Shown in pieces: positions 16,609 to 26,786 of a DNA stretch of 64,000 nt. The stretch is from Pegethrix bostrychoides GSE-TBD4-15B (lineage in GTDB: Bacteria; Cyanobacteriota; Cyanobacteriia; Elainellales; Elainellaceae): NCBI GenBank assembly GCA_019359155.1, contig JAHHHV010000085.1, forward strand, positions 1 to 64,000, in the 5' to 3' direction. Below the pieces are notes generated by a model that saw only the letters and a program-made list of their open reading frames with translations, was not told the origin of the DNA and did not search any database. The stretch's first letter is position 1. The number at the start of each line of letters is the position of its first letter. Position numbers and translations under genes: made by a program.

Positions 16609-19600
16609 CTAGCCCTGCTGCTCGGCAGGCGATGCTGTGGAGCGGGTGACGCTGATGGTCACAGGGAGCTGTTTGGCCGTGCTGCCCGTTGCCGTCCAGG
16701 ACAGCGAAGCTATGGTGAGCTGCTGAGCATCCGGCAACACCGTAAACTCGCTTTTGAATGGGACAGTCTGCTGAGGCTGAAGCTGCGGAAAGGTCAGCTT
16801 GCCAGTGGCTGCGTCGCCAGTACCGCTGCTGTAGGCCAAATCTACCGCCACAATCGGCTGGTCGGTGTGGTTGGTGATGCAGCCCACAATCGGGCTGGGC
16901 TGAGACACAGAGGCCGGATCAAACTGAACACTACTTAGCTGAATCGGCTGCGAATCAGCGGTGGTTTCAACGGGCGCACAGCTGAGCGTAGCGGCTCCTG
17001 CTGGATTGGCATCTGGACTAGGCGAAGTTTTGATATTGGCGGCTGCCAGTGGTGCATCCGTCAAAACAGGCTGATTCGCCTTGCGCTGAGCAACTGCCAG
17101 GTAGTTTTGATATTCAGCTAGCTTTTGCTGAGCAGGCGCGTAGCTAGAACTAGAGTCGGGAATCGCCCTCAGGAGCTGAATCGACTGCTGCCAGCGGTTG
17201 GCCACCAGCTTCCAGTCATCTACCGACTGAGCCGTTTGCCCCAGCTCCACCGCGCTATCTGCCCGCTCTAGCGCCACCTGAAGCGGAGTCTGAGCGTCTG
17301 GATTGGCTGAGCTAGGCGACGAGGGAGCGGGTATCGCGGGAGCGGCATCAGGGGAAGCCGGTGCAGTTTCGCTGGCGGGAGGCGGATTCGGCGGCGCGGC
17401 AATTCTGTTTCTGAACAGCACAAAGCCCAGCAGTCCGCCCAGGAAGGCACAGAGCGGCAGCAAGACCCAAATTAGAGAGGGCTGGCGGGAGTCTGGCGGG
17501 GTAGCTCTGGGCGCGGCGGATGGCGAAACGGGTGACGCGGCGGGTGGCTCAACTGATGGCTCAACTGGTCGATTGGCAAGATGATTGGGCGGGCCAGCGG
17601 TGACTCCGGTCTGAGCCGCAGCAGACGGAGCGGAGGTTTCGTCAATCACATAGCCAGTCTCATCGTCAATATCTAGATCGAGCGGCTCTTGCAATTCACT
17701 CTGGCGCAGCTCAGCCTGCCAGTCGGAGGCATCTGTCTCGCTGTCAAAAAATTCGTCGGGCAGTGGTTCAACAAAGCCCTCCCGAAAATCGCCCAGCCCT
17801 TGCTCCAGACTGTCTTGGGTCAGATTTTGGGTCAGATTTTCCGAAACCGGACTGGCATCCGGATCATCAGGTCTGCGTCTGCGGCCAGCCGTTAATCCGG
17901 CAGCCAGCCCAGCCGCCCCCAAGCCAGCCGCTCCCAAACCAGCTCCCAAACCAGCCCCGCCAGACTCAGGCAAATCTTCAGGTCGATTTGGGTCAAGATT
18001 TGCGGCGGCAGACGAGTCGATAGCTGTGCCTTCAGGGGTTTCGCTCAGCAGCTCGGCCAAGTCCAAATCTGGCAGATCAACATCTAGCTCGTCCTCAGAA
18101 TCGTCAGCCAAATCGAGCTGCGGCAAATCAGATTGGATCGGATCGAGAGCATCTAAACCGGGAGAGTCTAGCTCTGGACTATCTGGACTGTACAGATTCA
18201 ACAGGCTTAGCTCTGTCTGGAGATCTGTCTGGAGATCTGTTTGGATATCTGCCTGGGGATTAGGCGGGTATAGATCTAGCTGATCCAACTGATCCAGATC
18301 AGGGGGCTGCGCGGTGGCTTCTGAAAATTCAGCCTCTGTAAGCTCTGAGAATTCTGGTTCATCTTCCCAGTCTCGTAGGAAGTCAGGCGGCAGCTCTTCG
18401 TAGTCATCTTCTAAAGCGGCTGCATCTAGATCCGCCTCAGCGCTCTCTGAGCTTGGTTCAAGAGATGTATCATCTGAAAACTCGTCCCAAGGCCGCAGGG
18501 TGGCAGACAGCGCAGTTGGGTCTTCAGCGAGATCTTCAGGCAGATTCTCAGGTAAATCTTCAGTCAAATCACCGTAGGTTGGTGCAATAATTAGCTCATC
18601 CACAGGCTCCAGACCAAAATTCACACTTCCCGCCTCTAGATTTTCTGGTTCTAAATCGGCTTCTAAGGCGCTTAGTTCAAGATCATCGGGTTGATGTTCC
18701 GGCTGGTCATCTAAGCTCAAATCGCCGAGTAGATCAGCCTGCGGATCTAGATCCGCAGGCTGATCCAGCGCCTGATCTAGTGAATCATTTGATAGCTCAT
18801 CTGGCTCCATTAAGAAATCGGGCAGCGTTAGCTCAGGCTCCGCATTTAGCTCAGGCTCTGCATTTAGCTCAGGCTCTGCGTTCAGATCAAACTCTGCGTT
18901 CAGATCAAGATCCTCAAATTCTATATGGCTCTCCGCACTCACAGCAGGCAATTCAGCCACCAACGACTGCTGAAGATCAATTTGGTTATCGGGCAAGTCT
19001 TGAGGCAAATCCTGGGTGAGATCTTCCGGTAGATGCTGCATCCAAGGCTCTTCGCTAAAAGATTCCGTCACGTCTGACTCGGCGGCAAACAGATCTTCGA
19101 GCTGCTGGCTGGAAATCTCAGAAAAGTCAGGCTCCACAGGCTGAGCGTTTAGAGACATCGATTCAATTGGTTCAATTGGATCGATCGGGTCTGGAAGCAG
19201 GTCTGGGGGCAGGTCTATGGACTGCGTTGGCTCAATGGCTGGGGGCGCAGACTGATCATGCACAGGCTGATCGCTCATCAAATCAGCCAAGAATTCTTCT
19301 GAGAGCGGCTGCTCTAGCTCGGCTTCGTCCAACGGCTCCAGCACGGGAATTTGGCTAATGAAAGTGGCTTCTGGGAAGTCGTCGTCAGCCGCTTGCTCTG
19401 AGACATCAGGTTCCGCCAGTTCAAACTCCTCTGCCTGAACAGGCTGATCCAGGAAGTCGAGCAGGTCGATTTCGGAGTCACTAGAGTCACTTGCAGCTCC
19501 TTCAGGCTCGCGGGCAGGCGCATTGACCCACAGCTCGGTTGGCAGTGGCTCCATTAGGTCAGAATCAGCCATCAAATCCTGGAAGTCCAGATCCTGAGAG

Positions 19601-20439
19601 TCCAGATCCTGGAGGTGATCAGCACTCAGCGACTCCGGCTCTACAGCCAGATCGTCAAGATAGGCGGACTGTGGCTGCATGGACTCAGTGGGGAAGTCGG
19701 CTTCAGCAGGCTCGTCTGATAACTCGTCTAGAAAGCTGAGGATGCTGGCATCTGTAGCCGGATCCAGCGCGGCAGCCAGATCTTCTAGCTCTTCAGGCTC
19801 AGTTGCGCTGTTATTTTCTGGGTTGTTTTCTGGGTCAATCTCTGGGTCAGCCTCTAGATCAGCCTCTAGACCTAAACTGGCGTTGGTATCTACGACAGCG
19901 GGCGGCTGGGCAGATCTGGACATTGAGAGCAACTCTTGCAAAAAGTCGGGGCGCTGCTCAACGAGCGTATCTTCATCAGCCCACAGGTCGTCTAGCTCAG
20001 ATTGCAGAGATGCAGATTGTGGTGCGGCGTTGAGTTCGCGGTCTTGAACCAGCGTATCTTCTAAGCTCTGGACGTGAGTATCTTCTAGGCTCTCAATTGT
20101 CGTGATATCCGGGTCAGTTTCTGATTGAATGTTTAAGGGAGCCGTGTTGCTGAGCTGCAACTCCTGCATCCAGGCTGGATAGCTCGCCCCGACCTGCTGC
20201 CCAATGATCCGCACCATCCGCACCGACTGAATGCCCAGGTTGTTAATGCCCTTCTGCACAAACGCAGTCAAAGCTTGGCGGTTGGGGACGCGCTCGGCCT
20301 CCAAAACCACCTCCAGACAGTCCCCCTGACGCTCAACCTTAGCCAGCATTCCTTTAGACTCCAGCGATTGATTCATCAACGCTGCGACTGCCTCAGGATC
20401 ACCCAGCTTTGCCCGTTCTAAAACATTGGAATCTGTCAT
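16609..20439 (-). CDS. Very large acidic membrane protein (1276 aa), cyanobacterial hypothetical
   Basis: Residues 1-95 are a compact N-terminal domain (ERAKLGDPEAVAALMNQSLE, then VPNRQALTAFVQKGINNLGI) that I associate with a conserved cyanobacterial family of unknown role. About 100-960 is extremely acidic low-complexity sequence rich in D, E, L, P and S, with local repeats (NAEPEL three times, QTDLQTDLQTEL). One membrane helix follows at about 1000 (LIWVLLPLCAFLGGLLGFVL). After it come a helical segment (residues 1070-1130) and a beta domain with one lone cysteine in TLSCAPVE and one in VGCITNH. The likely arrangement is a long acidic cytoplasmic arm and a periplasmic or lumenal C-terminal domain. 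Function unknown. Confidence 0.85.
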   Translation of the reverse strand: MTDSNVLERAKLGDPEAVAALMNQSLESKGMLAKVERQGDCLEVVLEAERVPNRQALTAFVQKGINNLGIQSVRMVRIIGQQVGASYPAWMQELQLSNTAPLNIQSETDPDITTIESLEDTHVQSLEDTLVQDRELNAAPQSASLQSELDDLWADEDTLVEQRPDFLQELLSMSRSAQPPAVVDTNASLGLEADLEADPEIDPENNPENNSATEPEELEDLAAALDPATDASILSFLDELSDEPAEADFPTESMQPQSAYLDDLAVEPESLSADHLQDLDSQDLDFQDLMADSDLMEPLPTELWVNAPAREPEGAASDSSDSEIDLLDFLDQPVQAEEFELAEPDVSEQAADDDFPEATFISQIPVLEPLDEAELEQPLSEEFLADLMSDQPVHDQSAPPAIEPTQSIDLPPDLLPDPIDPIEPIESMSLNAQPVEPDFSEISSQQLEDLFAAESDVTESFSEEPWMQHLPEDLTQDLPQDLPDNQIDLQQSLVAELPAVSAESHIEFEDLDLNAEFDLNAEPELNAEPELNAEPELTLPDFLMEPDELSNDSLDQALDQPADLDPQADLLGDLSLDDQPEHQPDDLELSALEADLEPENLEAGSVNFGLEPVDELIIAPTYGDLTEDLPENLPEDLAEDPTALSATLRPWDEFSDDTSLEPSSESAEADLDAAALEDDYEELPPDFLRDWEDEPEFSELTEAEFSEATAQPPDLDQLDQLDLYPPNPQADIQTDLQTDLQTELSLLNLYSPDSPELDSPGLDALDPIQSDLPQLDLADDSEDELDVDLPDLDLAELLSETPEGTAIDSSAAANLDPNRPEDLPESGGAGLGAGLGAAGLGAAGLAAGLTAGRRRRPDDPDASPVSENLTQNLTQDSLEQGLGDFREGFVEPLPDEFFDSETDASDWQAELRQSELQEPLDLDIDDETGYVIDETSAPSAAAQTGVTAGPPNHLANRPVEPSVEPPAASPVSPSAAPRATPPDSRQPSLIWVLLPLCAFLGGLLGFVLFRNRIAAPPNPPPASETAPASPDAAPAIPAPSSPSSANPDAQTPLQVALERADSAVELGQTAQSVDDWKLVANRWQQSIQLLRAIPDSSSSYAPAQQKLAEYQNYLAVAQRKANQPVLTDAPLAAANIKTSPSPDANPAGAATLSCAPVETTADSQPIQLSSVQFDPASVSQPSPIVGCITNHTDQPIVAVDLAYSSGTGDAATGKLTFPQLQPQQTVPFKSEFTVLPDAQQLTIASLSWTATGSTAKQLPVTISVTRSTASPAEQQG

Positions 20440-20611
20440 AGCTCAATTGGATGCACAAATCGATTTGCTTAATTTTTTGCTCTACAATCTTGGCAGCAGA
20501 TGCGATCCCGGTCAGGTTCTGGCCGTCTAGCGCCCCTGTTTAGACTGTCTGTCTGGCCTGTCGTTCGCCCCGTTGGGCTTTGCCCTGTTTAATCCTCTAT
20601 TCCTCCAGCAT

Positions 20612-22204
20612 ATGAGCATCGGATATCTCGCCTTAGTCTTGCACGCCCATCTGCCGTTTGTACGGCATCCGGAGAGTGACTATGTTCTAGAGGAAGAGTG
20701 GCTGTTTGAGGCAATTACCGAAACCTACATCCCGCTGCTTCAAATGTTTGAAGGGTTTAAGCGAGACGGAATCGATTTTAAGATCACGATGAGCCTGACA
20801 CCGCCGCTGGTGTCCATGCTGCGCGATCCGCTATTGCAGCACCGATATGATAACCATCTTGCTCAGCTTGAAGATCTGATCACCAAAGAAATTGATCGGA
20901 ATGTTCACAATGGACACTTACGCTACCTAGCTGAATTTTATGCCACTGAGTTTAGCAAGGTTAGACAAACCTGGCAGAACTATCAGGGCGATCTGATCAA
21001 AGGCTTCAAACAGTTTTTAGACAGCAACAACCTGGAGATCATCACCTGCGGGGCGACGCATGGCTATTTCCCGCTGATGAAGATGTATCCGCAGGCAGTC
21101 TGGGCGCAGATCCGGGTGGCCTGCGAGCACTATGAAGAAACTTTTGGCCGTCCGCCCAAAGGCATCTGGTTGCCCGAATGCGCCTACTACGAAGGGCTAG
21201 AGCGGATGATTGCCGACGCGGGGCTGCGCTACTTCCTCACCGACGGCCACGGCATTCTCTACGCACGTCCGCGCCCCCGGTTTGGCACCTACGCCCCGAT
21301 CTTTACGGAAGCTGGCGTGGCGGTGTTTGCCCGTGATCAGGAGTCGTCGCAGCAGGTCTGGTCATCCGAAGTTGGCTATCCCGGCGCTGCCGAATACCGC
21401 GAGTTTTACCGAGATTTGGGCTGGGATGCAGACTACGAGTACATCAAGCCCTACGTGATGCCCAACGGCCAGCGCAAAAACGTCGGCATTAAGTACCACA
21501 AAATTACCGGGCGCGGGCTAGGGCTAAGCGACAAAGCTCTCTACGACCCGCACTGGGCCAAGGAAAAAGCTGCTGAACATGCGGCCAACTTTGTCTATAA
21601 CCGGGAGCGGCAGGTGGAGCACCTGCATGGCGTGATGCAGCGCCCGCCGATTATCGTCTCGCCCTACGACGCAGAGCTGTTTGGTCACTGGTGGTATGAA
21701 GGTCCCTGGTTTATCAACTATCTGTTCCGCAAAACCTGGTTTGACCAGTCCACCTACGCGATGACGCATCTAGCCGACTATTTGCAGCAGCACCCGACGC
21801 AGCAGGTTTGCCGTCCGGCGCAGTCGAGCTGGGGCTTTCGCGGCTTCCACGAATATTGGCTGAACGAAACTAACGCCTGGATCTACCCGCATTTGCATAA
21901 AGCCACCGAGCGGATGATTGACCTGTCGCGGCATGAAGTAGCCGACGAGCTGGAGGTGCGCGCCCTGAATCAGGCGGCGCGGGAGCTGCTGTTGGCGCAG
22001 TCTTCGGACTGGGCGTTTATTATGCGCACGGGGACGATGGTCCCTTACGCCGTGCGCCGCACTCGTTCACATCTGATGCGCTTCAACAAGATTTGGGAAG
22101 ATCTGCGGCAGGGCAAGGTAGATTCGGGCTGGCTGGAAAAAGTGGAGGCGATTGACAATATTTTCCCCAGCATTAACTACCGCACCTATCGGCCTCTGGG
22201 GTAA
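20612..22204 (+). CDS. GH57 1,4-alpha-glucan branching enzyme
   Basis: 530 residues from ATG 20612; an upstream in-frame TTG at 20573 is less likely. The N-terminus GYLALVLHAHLPFVRHPE is the GH57 motif 1. WLPECAYYEGLERMI carries the catalytic glutamate, and SPYDAELFGHWWYEGP carries the acid/base aspartate. A C-terminal DUF1957-type helical domain follows. Family knowledge: GH57 branching enzymes introduce alpha-1,6 branches into glycogen or related glucans, using a retaining mechanism. It is divergent from the acidic protein gene and has no other glycogen genes adjacent. Confidence 0.93.
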   Translation: MSIGYLALVLHAHLPFVRHPESDYVLEEEWLFEAITETYIPLLQMFEGFKRDGIDFKITMSLTPPLVSMLRDPLLQHRYDNHLAQLEDLITKEIDRNVHNGHLRYLAEFYATEFSKVRQTWQNYQGDLIKGFKQFLDSNNLEIITCGATHGYFPLMKMYPQAVWAQIRVACEHYEETFGRPPKGIWLPECAYYEGLERMIADAGLRYFLTDGHGILYARPRPRFGTYAPIFTEAGVAVFARDQESSQQVWSSEVGYPGAAEYREFYRDLGWDADYEYIKPYVMPNGQRKNVGIKYHKITGRGLGLSDKALYDPHWAKEKAAEHAANFVYNRERQVEHLHGVMQRPPIIVSPYDAELFGHWWYEGPWFINYLFRKTWFDQSTYAMTHLADYLQQHPTQQVCRPAQSSWGFRGFHEYWLNETNAWIYPHLHKATERMIDLSRHEVADELEVRALNQAARELLLAQSSDWAFIMRTGTMVPYAVRRTRSHLMRFNKIWEDLRQGKVDSGWLEKVEAIDNIFPSINYRTYRPLG

Positions 22205-22213
22205 GTTGGGGGG

Positions 22214-22588
22214 CTAATCGTTGAGCTGCTTTACCGTCACATCAATCGCGTTGACATCTACGGTGCCGGGGGGTGTCAGGCGGTAAAACTGGTTGCCCTC
22301 AACCTTCAAAGGCTCACTGCAACTGGGGCAACGCATTTGGGTGTTGTTAATGCCCGCCGACTCCACGCCACAGACGGGGCATTGAGCCATGACCAAGTTA
22401 CGCTTCAGCCACCAGCGAAAGCCCAGAAAGGCTAATATCGGCGTGACCAGCAGTACGGCAATCAAAATAAATACCGATTTGACGATCCAGCCCAGCCCCA
22501 CCGTGCCCAGTAGCCAGACGACGGCCAGCAGGATCAGCCAAAAGCGTAGACCCGAAAATTGGATGCTTCGATAGCGATTGGGGTTCAT
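22214..22588 (-). CDS. Small membrane protein with a zinc-ribbon-like domain
   Basis: 124 residues. The ATG at 22588 is set by a strong Shine-Dalgarno (ccaggaggacat) even though the frame extends further upstream. Two adjacent hydrophobic helices (FWLILLAVVWLLGTVGLGWI and FILIAVLLVTPILAFLGF) are followed by two CxxC pairs (CPVCG and CPSCS) forming a zinc ribbon, then a short beta tail. Cyanobacterial conserved hypothetical; function unknown. It converges with the branching enzyme gene, 9 bp apart. Confidence 0.8.
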   Translation of the reverse strand: MNPNRYRSIQFSGLRFWLILLAVVWLLGTVGLGWIVKSVFILIAVLLVTPILAFLGFRWWLKRNLVMAQCPVCGVESAGINNTQMRCPSCSEPLKVEGNQFYRLTPPGTVDVNAIDVTVKQLND

Positions 22589-22738
22589 ATGTCCTCCTGG
22601 CGGCTTGGCGTTGAAAATGCGGTATGCGGGCAGAGCTAAATTCCGCTTAGTCTCAGGATAAACCAAGCCGCCAGCGACGCAAAACTTGCCGAGATAGGGA
22701 TTTCTCACCTCAGTCCAGGGGGATGCCCTCCGGCAAAG

Positions 22739-23962
22739 CTAACCTGACCCCAGTAGCACTTGCAGCCGAGCCGTGAAAGCCGCTTTGCCAAACCGCTCAA
22801 TGGCTTGCCGTCTCAGCCAGCTACCATCACAGCGAGGGTCAAAGGCTGCGCCGCGCTGACGCTGGGCAATTGCTTGCAGCATCTCCAGACAAGCCTGAGC
22901 CACGGCTTCTGGGTCACGATGCGGCACTCGCCAGCCTAGCTCGCCGTCTCTGAGGGGATCAGCCGAGCCGTCTGCGTCGCCAGAGAGGACTGGAATGCCG
23001 CAGGCCATCGCCTCCAGGTAAACAATTCCAAATCCTTCCTGGGAGGGCATCACGTAGGCATCTGCTAGCCGGTAGTGCTCCAGGAGATCCGCTGTCGCCA
23101 CAAAGCCAGCAAACACAACTCGGTCGGCAATTCCCAGTTCAGCGGCTAGTTCTGCCAGTCGCGGCTGGTCATCGCCCCGACCCACTACCAGATATTTGAC
23201 TTCTGGAAAGCTTTGCAAAATCTGCGGCAAAGCCCGCAGCGTCACGTCTACGCCCTTATAGATGTCGCCCGACCAGAGCCGCGCTACCGTCATCAACACT
23301 TTGGCATCCCGCAGACCATATTGCTCCAGCAGCGCGGGCGACTTGGCGGCGGGCGTAAAGGCATCGCCATCGATCGCGCAGGGCAGGAGCTGAATTTTGC
23401 TCAGGTCGAGCTGGTTGGATGCAGCTGAGCGGTCGCGGCTGTAGCGGCTCACCGTCCAGATTTGGTCAGCCTGCTGCAAGGCCAAGCGCTGCCAGCAGGG
23501 CAGAGGCGCCCAGACTTCTTTGCCGTGGGTGATGACCGTGTAGGGAATGCCGAAGGGCTTGCAGCAGAGCCAAACCAAAGGCGCAAGATAGAGATGCCCG
23601 CAGATCAGTCGCTGTGGACGGTGACGCAGCAGATAGAGCAGCAGTGCGCCAATTATCCAGAGGCGACTGAGCAGAGCGGAGCGCGTTTTGAAATAGTGAA
23701 ACCGCAGGGCAGGACTCGCAAAGGGATGCTCACAGCAGCGGTCGCGCAGCAGAAACACATCGGCGCTGGGAACTGGCTCCAAGGCAGCAAGGCTGCGAAA
23801 AATTTGTCTAACAAACGACTGAATCCCCCCCTCGCGCTCAAAAATCTCCAGAAACAAAAACAGGTACGGGGCGTTAGAAGACGATGAGATCGTGGGCTGA
23901 GCAGCGGAACGACGCACCTGGGCAAGCTGCTCTAATGTCGAGAGATAGGAGGAGGGATTCAT
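22739..23962 (-). CDS. Glycosyltransferase family 4 (GT-B fold)
   Basis: 407 residues from ATG 23962; a TTG at 23983 would add seven. Rossmann-like N-terminal half; the acceptor side has ICGHLYLAPLVWL and THGKEVWAPL. The donor half starts VLMTVARLWSGDIYKGVD and has the EX7E motif within EGFGIVYLEAMACGIPVL, typical of retaining GT4 enzymes that use nucleotide sugars for exopolysaccharide or lipid glycosylation. Substrates cannot be read off. No signal peptide. It stands alone, not in a visible polysaccharide cluster. Confidence 0.92.
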   Translation of the reverse strand: MNPSSYLSTLEQLAQVRRSAAQPTISSSSNAPYLFLFLEIFEREGGIQSFVRQIFRSLAALEPVPSADVFLLRDRCCEHPFASPALRFHYFKTRSALLSRLWIIGALLLYLLRHRPQRLICGHLYLAPLVWLCCKPFGIPYTVITHGKEVWAPLPCWQRLALQQADQIWTVSRYSRDRSAASNQLDLSKIQLLPCAIDGDAFTPAAKSPALLEQYGLRDAKVLMTVARLWSGDIYKGVDVTLRALPQILQSFPEVKYLVVGRGDDQPRLAELAAELGIADRVVFAGFVATADLLEHYRLADAYVMPSQEGFGIVYLEAMACGIPVLSGDADGSADPLRDGELGWRVPHRDPEAVAQACLEMLQAIAQRQRGAAFDPRCDGSWLRRQAIERFGKAAFTARLQVLLGSG

Positions 23963-24089
23963 GGCGCTGACGGCTGACGGCAAAGACTAGACGACAAAGA
24001 TGAACCAGCGGTGGCTGGCCTTCCCGTCTAGGATTCACGCAGATTCAGCAAAAGTCCCAGATGTTGAACGGGCGGTTGAACGGGCAGCT

Positions 24090-26777
24090 CTAATCTTCTT
24101 CTGTCACCGCGCCGCGCACCAAAATAACGCTGCAAGGGCTGGCTCGCGTGATTGCCTCCGGAATATTGCCTTTGATCACTTGCTGGAGCAGCCCTTCCCG
24201 ACTCGCGCCCAGCATAATCACATCGCAGGCTTTCTCGGTCGCCAAATCGACCACTGCCTCAGCCACCGGCCTGCCCCAGACCGGACAGGCTTCCACCGGG
24301 CAACCCAAGCGATCACCCAAGTCCGCGACCAGACTGTGAAGCTGATCCAGCCCGTCAGACTCAGCGGGATCAAAGACCTGACAGATCCGCAGATCTTGCA
24401 GCCCCGCCGCTCGAAAAGCGGGCAGCAGATCGAGTGCTCTTTGGGCATTGGGGCCACCTGCGACCGGAACCAGCCAGTGCCGAAACTGGGCTGGCTCTTG
24501 CAACTTCACCAGCATCACCTCGCAAGCCGCCTGCCGAATCACCGTATCGACCGTGCTGCCAAAAATCCGTCCGGGCGTATTCGGCGCGCCGTTCCAGCCC
24601 ATCAGCACCAGGTCAATATGCCGCTGCTTCACGGTTTCTAGGATGGCGTGCGCCGGATCATGCGCCAACCGGATCTGCGTGTGAATGGGCAGGCCATACT
24701 GCTGGACGAGACTTGCGGCCTGCTTCAGCAAGCGCCGACTGCGGGTAGTGCGGACTGCGGCTTCTGAGGGTGGCTGAGCGCGGGGCACCGTTACTACTTG
24801 CAGAGATTCAATTTCGTAGCTGCGAGCCGCCGCAATTGCTGCCGCCAGATGAATCAGCGTTGGGGCAGTCTCTGGGTTACTGAGCGGCACCAGCATCCGG
24901 CCTCTGCCAATCGCCGGGGAGCGCGTCTGATACACCAAATAAGAGGGCACGGGCGCAGGCCCCAGCTTTACCGTATGGTTAACCTGGTTTGCCTCAGCCC
25001 GAATGATGTCAGCGCGAGTAATGATGCCGACTAGCTTTTGGCCATCGGTGACAGGCAGGCGGCTGATATTAAAGCGATTGAGCAGATAGAGCACCTGAGA
25101 GAGCGAATCTTTGGGCGTGACGGTAATCGGCTGCGGGGTCATCACCTCGCCTAACGTGGCGGTCTGCGGATCGGGCGGCTGGCGGCTGGGATTCGACAGA
25201 TCGCCCAGCGTCACCAGCCCCACCAGCCGTCCAGCATCCACCACCGGAAAGCCGCGATGGTGTGAGCGCGAGAAGGCCTGCATCGCTTCGTCGAGGCTGA
25301 GCGAGCTTGCTAACGTTTCGACCCGGCGCTGCATCAAATTTGCGGCAGTCAGGTTTTCCCAGGGGCTATGGGCGACGCTGGGCTTTGCAATCTGGATGCC
25401 GTTGGCGGCCAGCAGGCGACCGTAGATTGAGCCGGGTGCTAGCTTATCGCTGATCAAATAGGCAATGACCGAACCAATCATCAGCGGCAGCACCAGATTG
25501 AAGTCGGTGGTGATTTCAAACACGATCACGATGGCGGTGATCGGGCCGCGCGTCACGGCGCTAAAAAATGCCCCCATTCCGGCTAGCGCATAAGTGGAAG
25601 AGCCGCTAATTCCGACCGGCATCCCAATCGCCACGCCCACCCAGCTTTCCAATAAGTGCGCGGCGCTGCCCACAAGATGCCCTAGCGAAGCACCCAACAA
25701 GAGGGCTGGGGCAAACAGCCCGCCGGGAGCGCCCGCCCCGTAAGCCACCAGCGTTAGCAGAAACTTGACCACAAAGGCCAGCAGCGTAAACCCCCAGCCT
25801 GCATCGCCAGTGCTGACTAATTCTTGCAGACTAGCGCTATCTCGAAAGGCTACTGGCAGCAGCATCACAGCGCTACCTGACAGTAGCCCTGCTAGCCCAA
25901 TTTTTCCGGGTAGCCCCAGCTTCACCACCCGCCGATAAAAGGCAAGACTCGCAAAGATTCCCCAGCTTAGCAACCCTCCCAACAGCCCTGCTAGCAGCCC
26001 CAAAATCAAGAAAAACGGCAGGTCTTGCAGCGAAAAATTGGTAACCGACTGCGCCATCTCCAGATCGAGGCTCAGTCCCTGCCCGCCTAGCAGCCGCGAT
26101 ACCACCGCCCCCACAAACGAAGCCAAAATCGCCGTGCCCAGCGTCAGCCCCGAAAAGTCCTGCAAAAACTCCTCGACCACAAACAGCACGCCCGCGATCG
26201 GCGCGTTAAACCCAGCCGCTAGACCCGCCGCTGCCCCAGCTGCAATCAGCTGCCGTCGGTAAGCAGGCGAGGTGGGCAGCCATTGACCGAGCTGAGCCGC
26301 CAAAGCCGCCCCAATCTGCACGGTGGGTCCCTGCCGCCCCAGATTCAGGCCAGAGCCAACTGCTAGAATGACGCTCACCATCTTCACCGCAGCCACGCGC
26401 AGATTTAGGGTTAGCGGCACGTCGGCCAGTACTGCCTTCACCTGCGGAATGCCGCTGCCTGCGGCCTCTGGAGCCAGTCGCTCGATCAGCAGTCCAGAGA
26501 GTAGGCCGCCCAGTCCCCCCAGCAGTGGCAGCATGATCCAGGCCGGATACTGATGCGAGAGCTGCACCCGCCAGCCGCCCAGCCAGCCAATGCCCTGCTT
26601 CAGCAGCACAGCCGCCAGCCCTGAAACCACCCCAATCACGCAGGCTTCCAGAATAGCTAGCCGTCTCGACCCCACCCAGAGATGCTGATAGCGCTGCAGC
26701 CAAGCGGGGGGCCAGGCAAGTAGTTTAGAAAATAGCCCAGAAAACAGCCCAGAAAACAGCCTAGAGAGATGCCGCAT
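24090..26777 (-). CDS. ClC-family chloride transporter with CBS pair and two Usp domains
   Basis: 895 residues. ClC core at about 40-455: GSGIP (107-111) and FAPALLLGASLGH are intact, but the gate motif is GRQGP (147-151), with glutamine where ClC antiporters have the gating glutamate (E. coli E148). The inner proton glutamate region reads VVEEFLQDF and is kept. Two CBS domains (about 470-595) follow, then two universal-stress-protein domains to the end, the second with LGASREGLLQQVIKGN. The Usp pair and CBS pair probably sense nucleotides and energy state. The N-terminus is a short SGLF repeat from a 12-bp DNA repeat. The Glu-to-Gln change suggests an uncoupled or channel-like mode. Confidence 0.95.
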   Translation of the reverse strand: MRHLSRLFSGLFSGLFSKLLAWPPAWLQRYQHLWVGSRRLAILEACVIGVVSGLAAVLLKQGIGWLGGWRVQLSHQYPAWIMLPLLGGLGGLLSGLLIERLAPEAAGSGIPQVKAVLADVPLTLNLRVAAVKMVSVILAVGSGLNLGRQGPTVQIGAALAAQLGQWLPTSPAYRRQLIAAGAAAGLAAGFNAPIAGVLFVVEEFLQDFSGLTLGTAILASFVGAVVSRLLGGQGLSLDLEMAQSVTNFSLQDLPFFLILGLLAGLLGGLLSWGIFASLAFYRRVVKLGLPGKIGLAGLLSGSAVMLLPVAFRDSASLQELVSTGDAGWGFTLLAFVVKFLLTLVAYGAGAPGGLFAPALLLGASLGHLVGSAAHLLESWVGVAIGMPVGISGSSTYALAGMGAFFSAVTRGPITAIVIVFEITTDFNLVLPLMIGSVIAYLISDKLAPGSIYGRLLAANGIQIAKPSVAHSPWENLTAANLMQRRVETLASSLSLDEAMQAFSRSHHRGFPVVDAGRLVGLVTLGDLSNPSRQPPDPQTATLGEVMTPQPITVTPKDSLSQVLYLLNRFNISRLPVTDGQKLVGIITRADIIRAEANQVNHTVKLGPAPVPSYLVYQTRSPAIGRGRMLVPLSNPETAPTLIHLAAAIAAARSYEIESLQVVTVPRAQPPSEAAVRTTRSRRLLKQAASLVQQYGLPIHTQIRLAHDPAHAILETVKQRHIDLVLMGWNGAPNTPGRIFGSTVDTVIRQAACEVMLVKLQEPAQFRHWLVPVAGGPNAQRALDLLPAFRAAGLQDLRICQVFDPAESDGLDQLHSLVADLGDRLGCPVEACPVWGRPVAEAVVDLATEKACDVIMLGASREGLLQQVIKGNIPEAITRASPCSVILVRGAVTEED

Positions 26778-26786
26778 GAGGCGAAT

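Noticed and set aside
24000-24641. Plus-strand frame of 213 codons opposite the ClC gene
   Set aside because: It is antisense to a clear Usp domain and has no conservation pattern.
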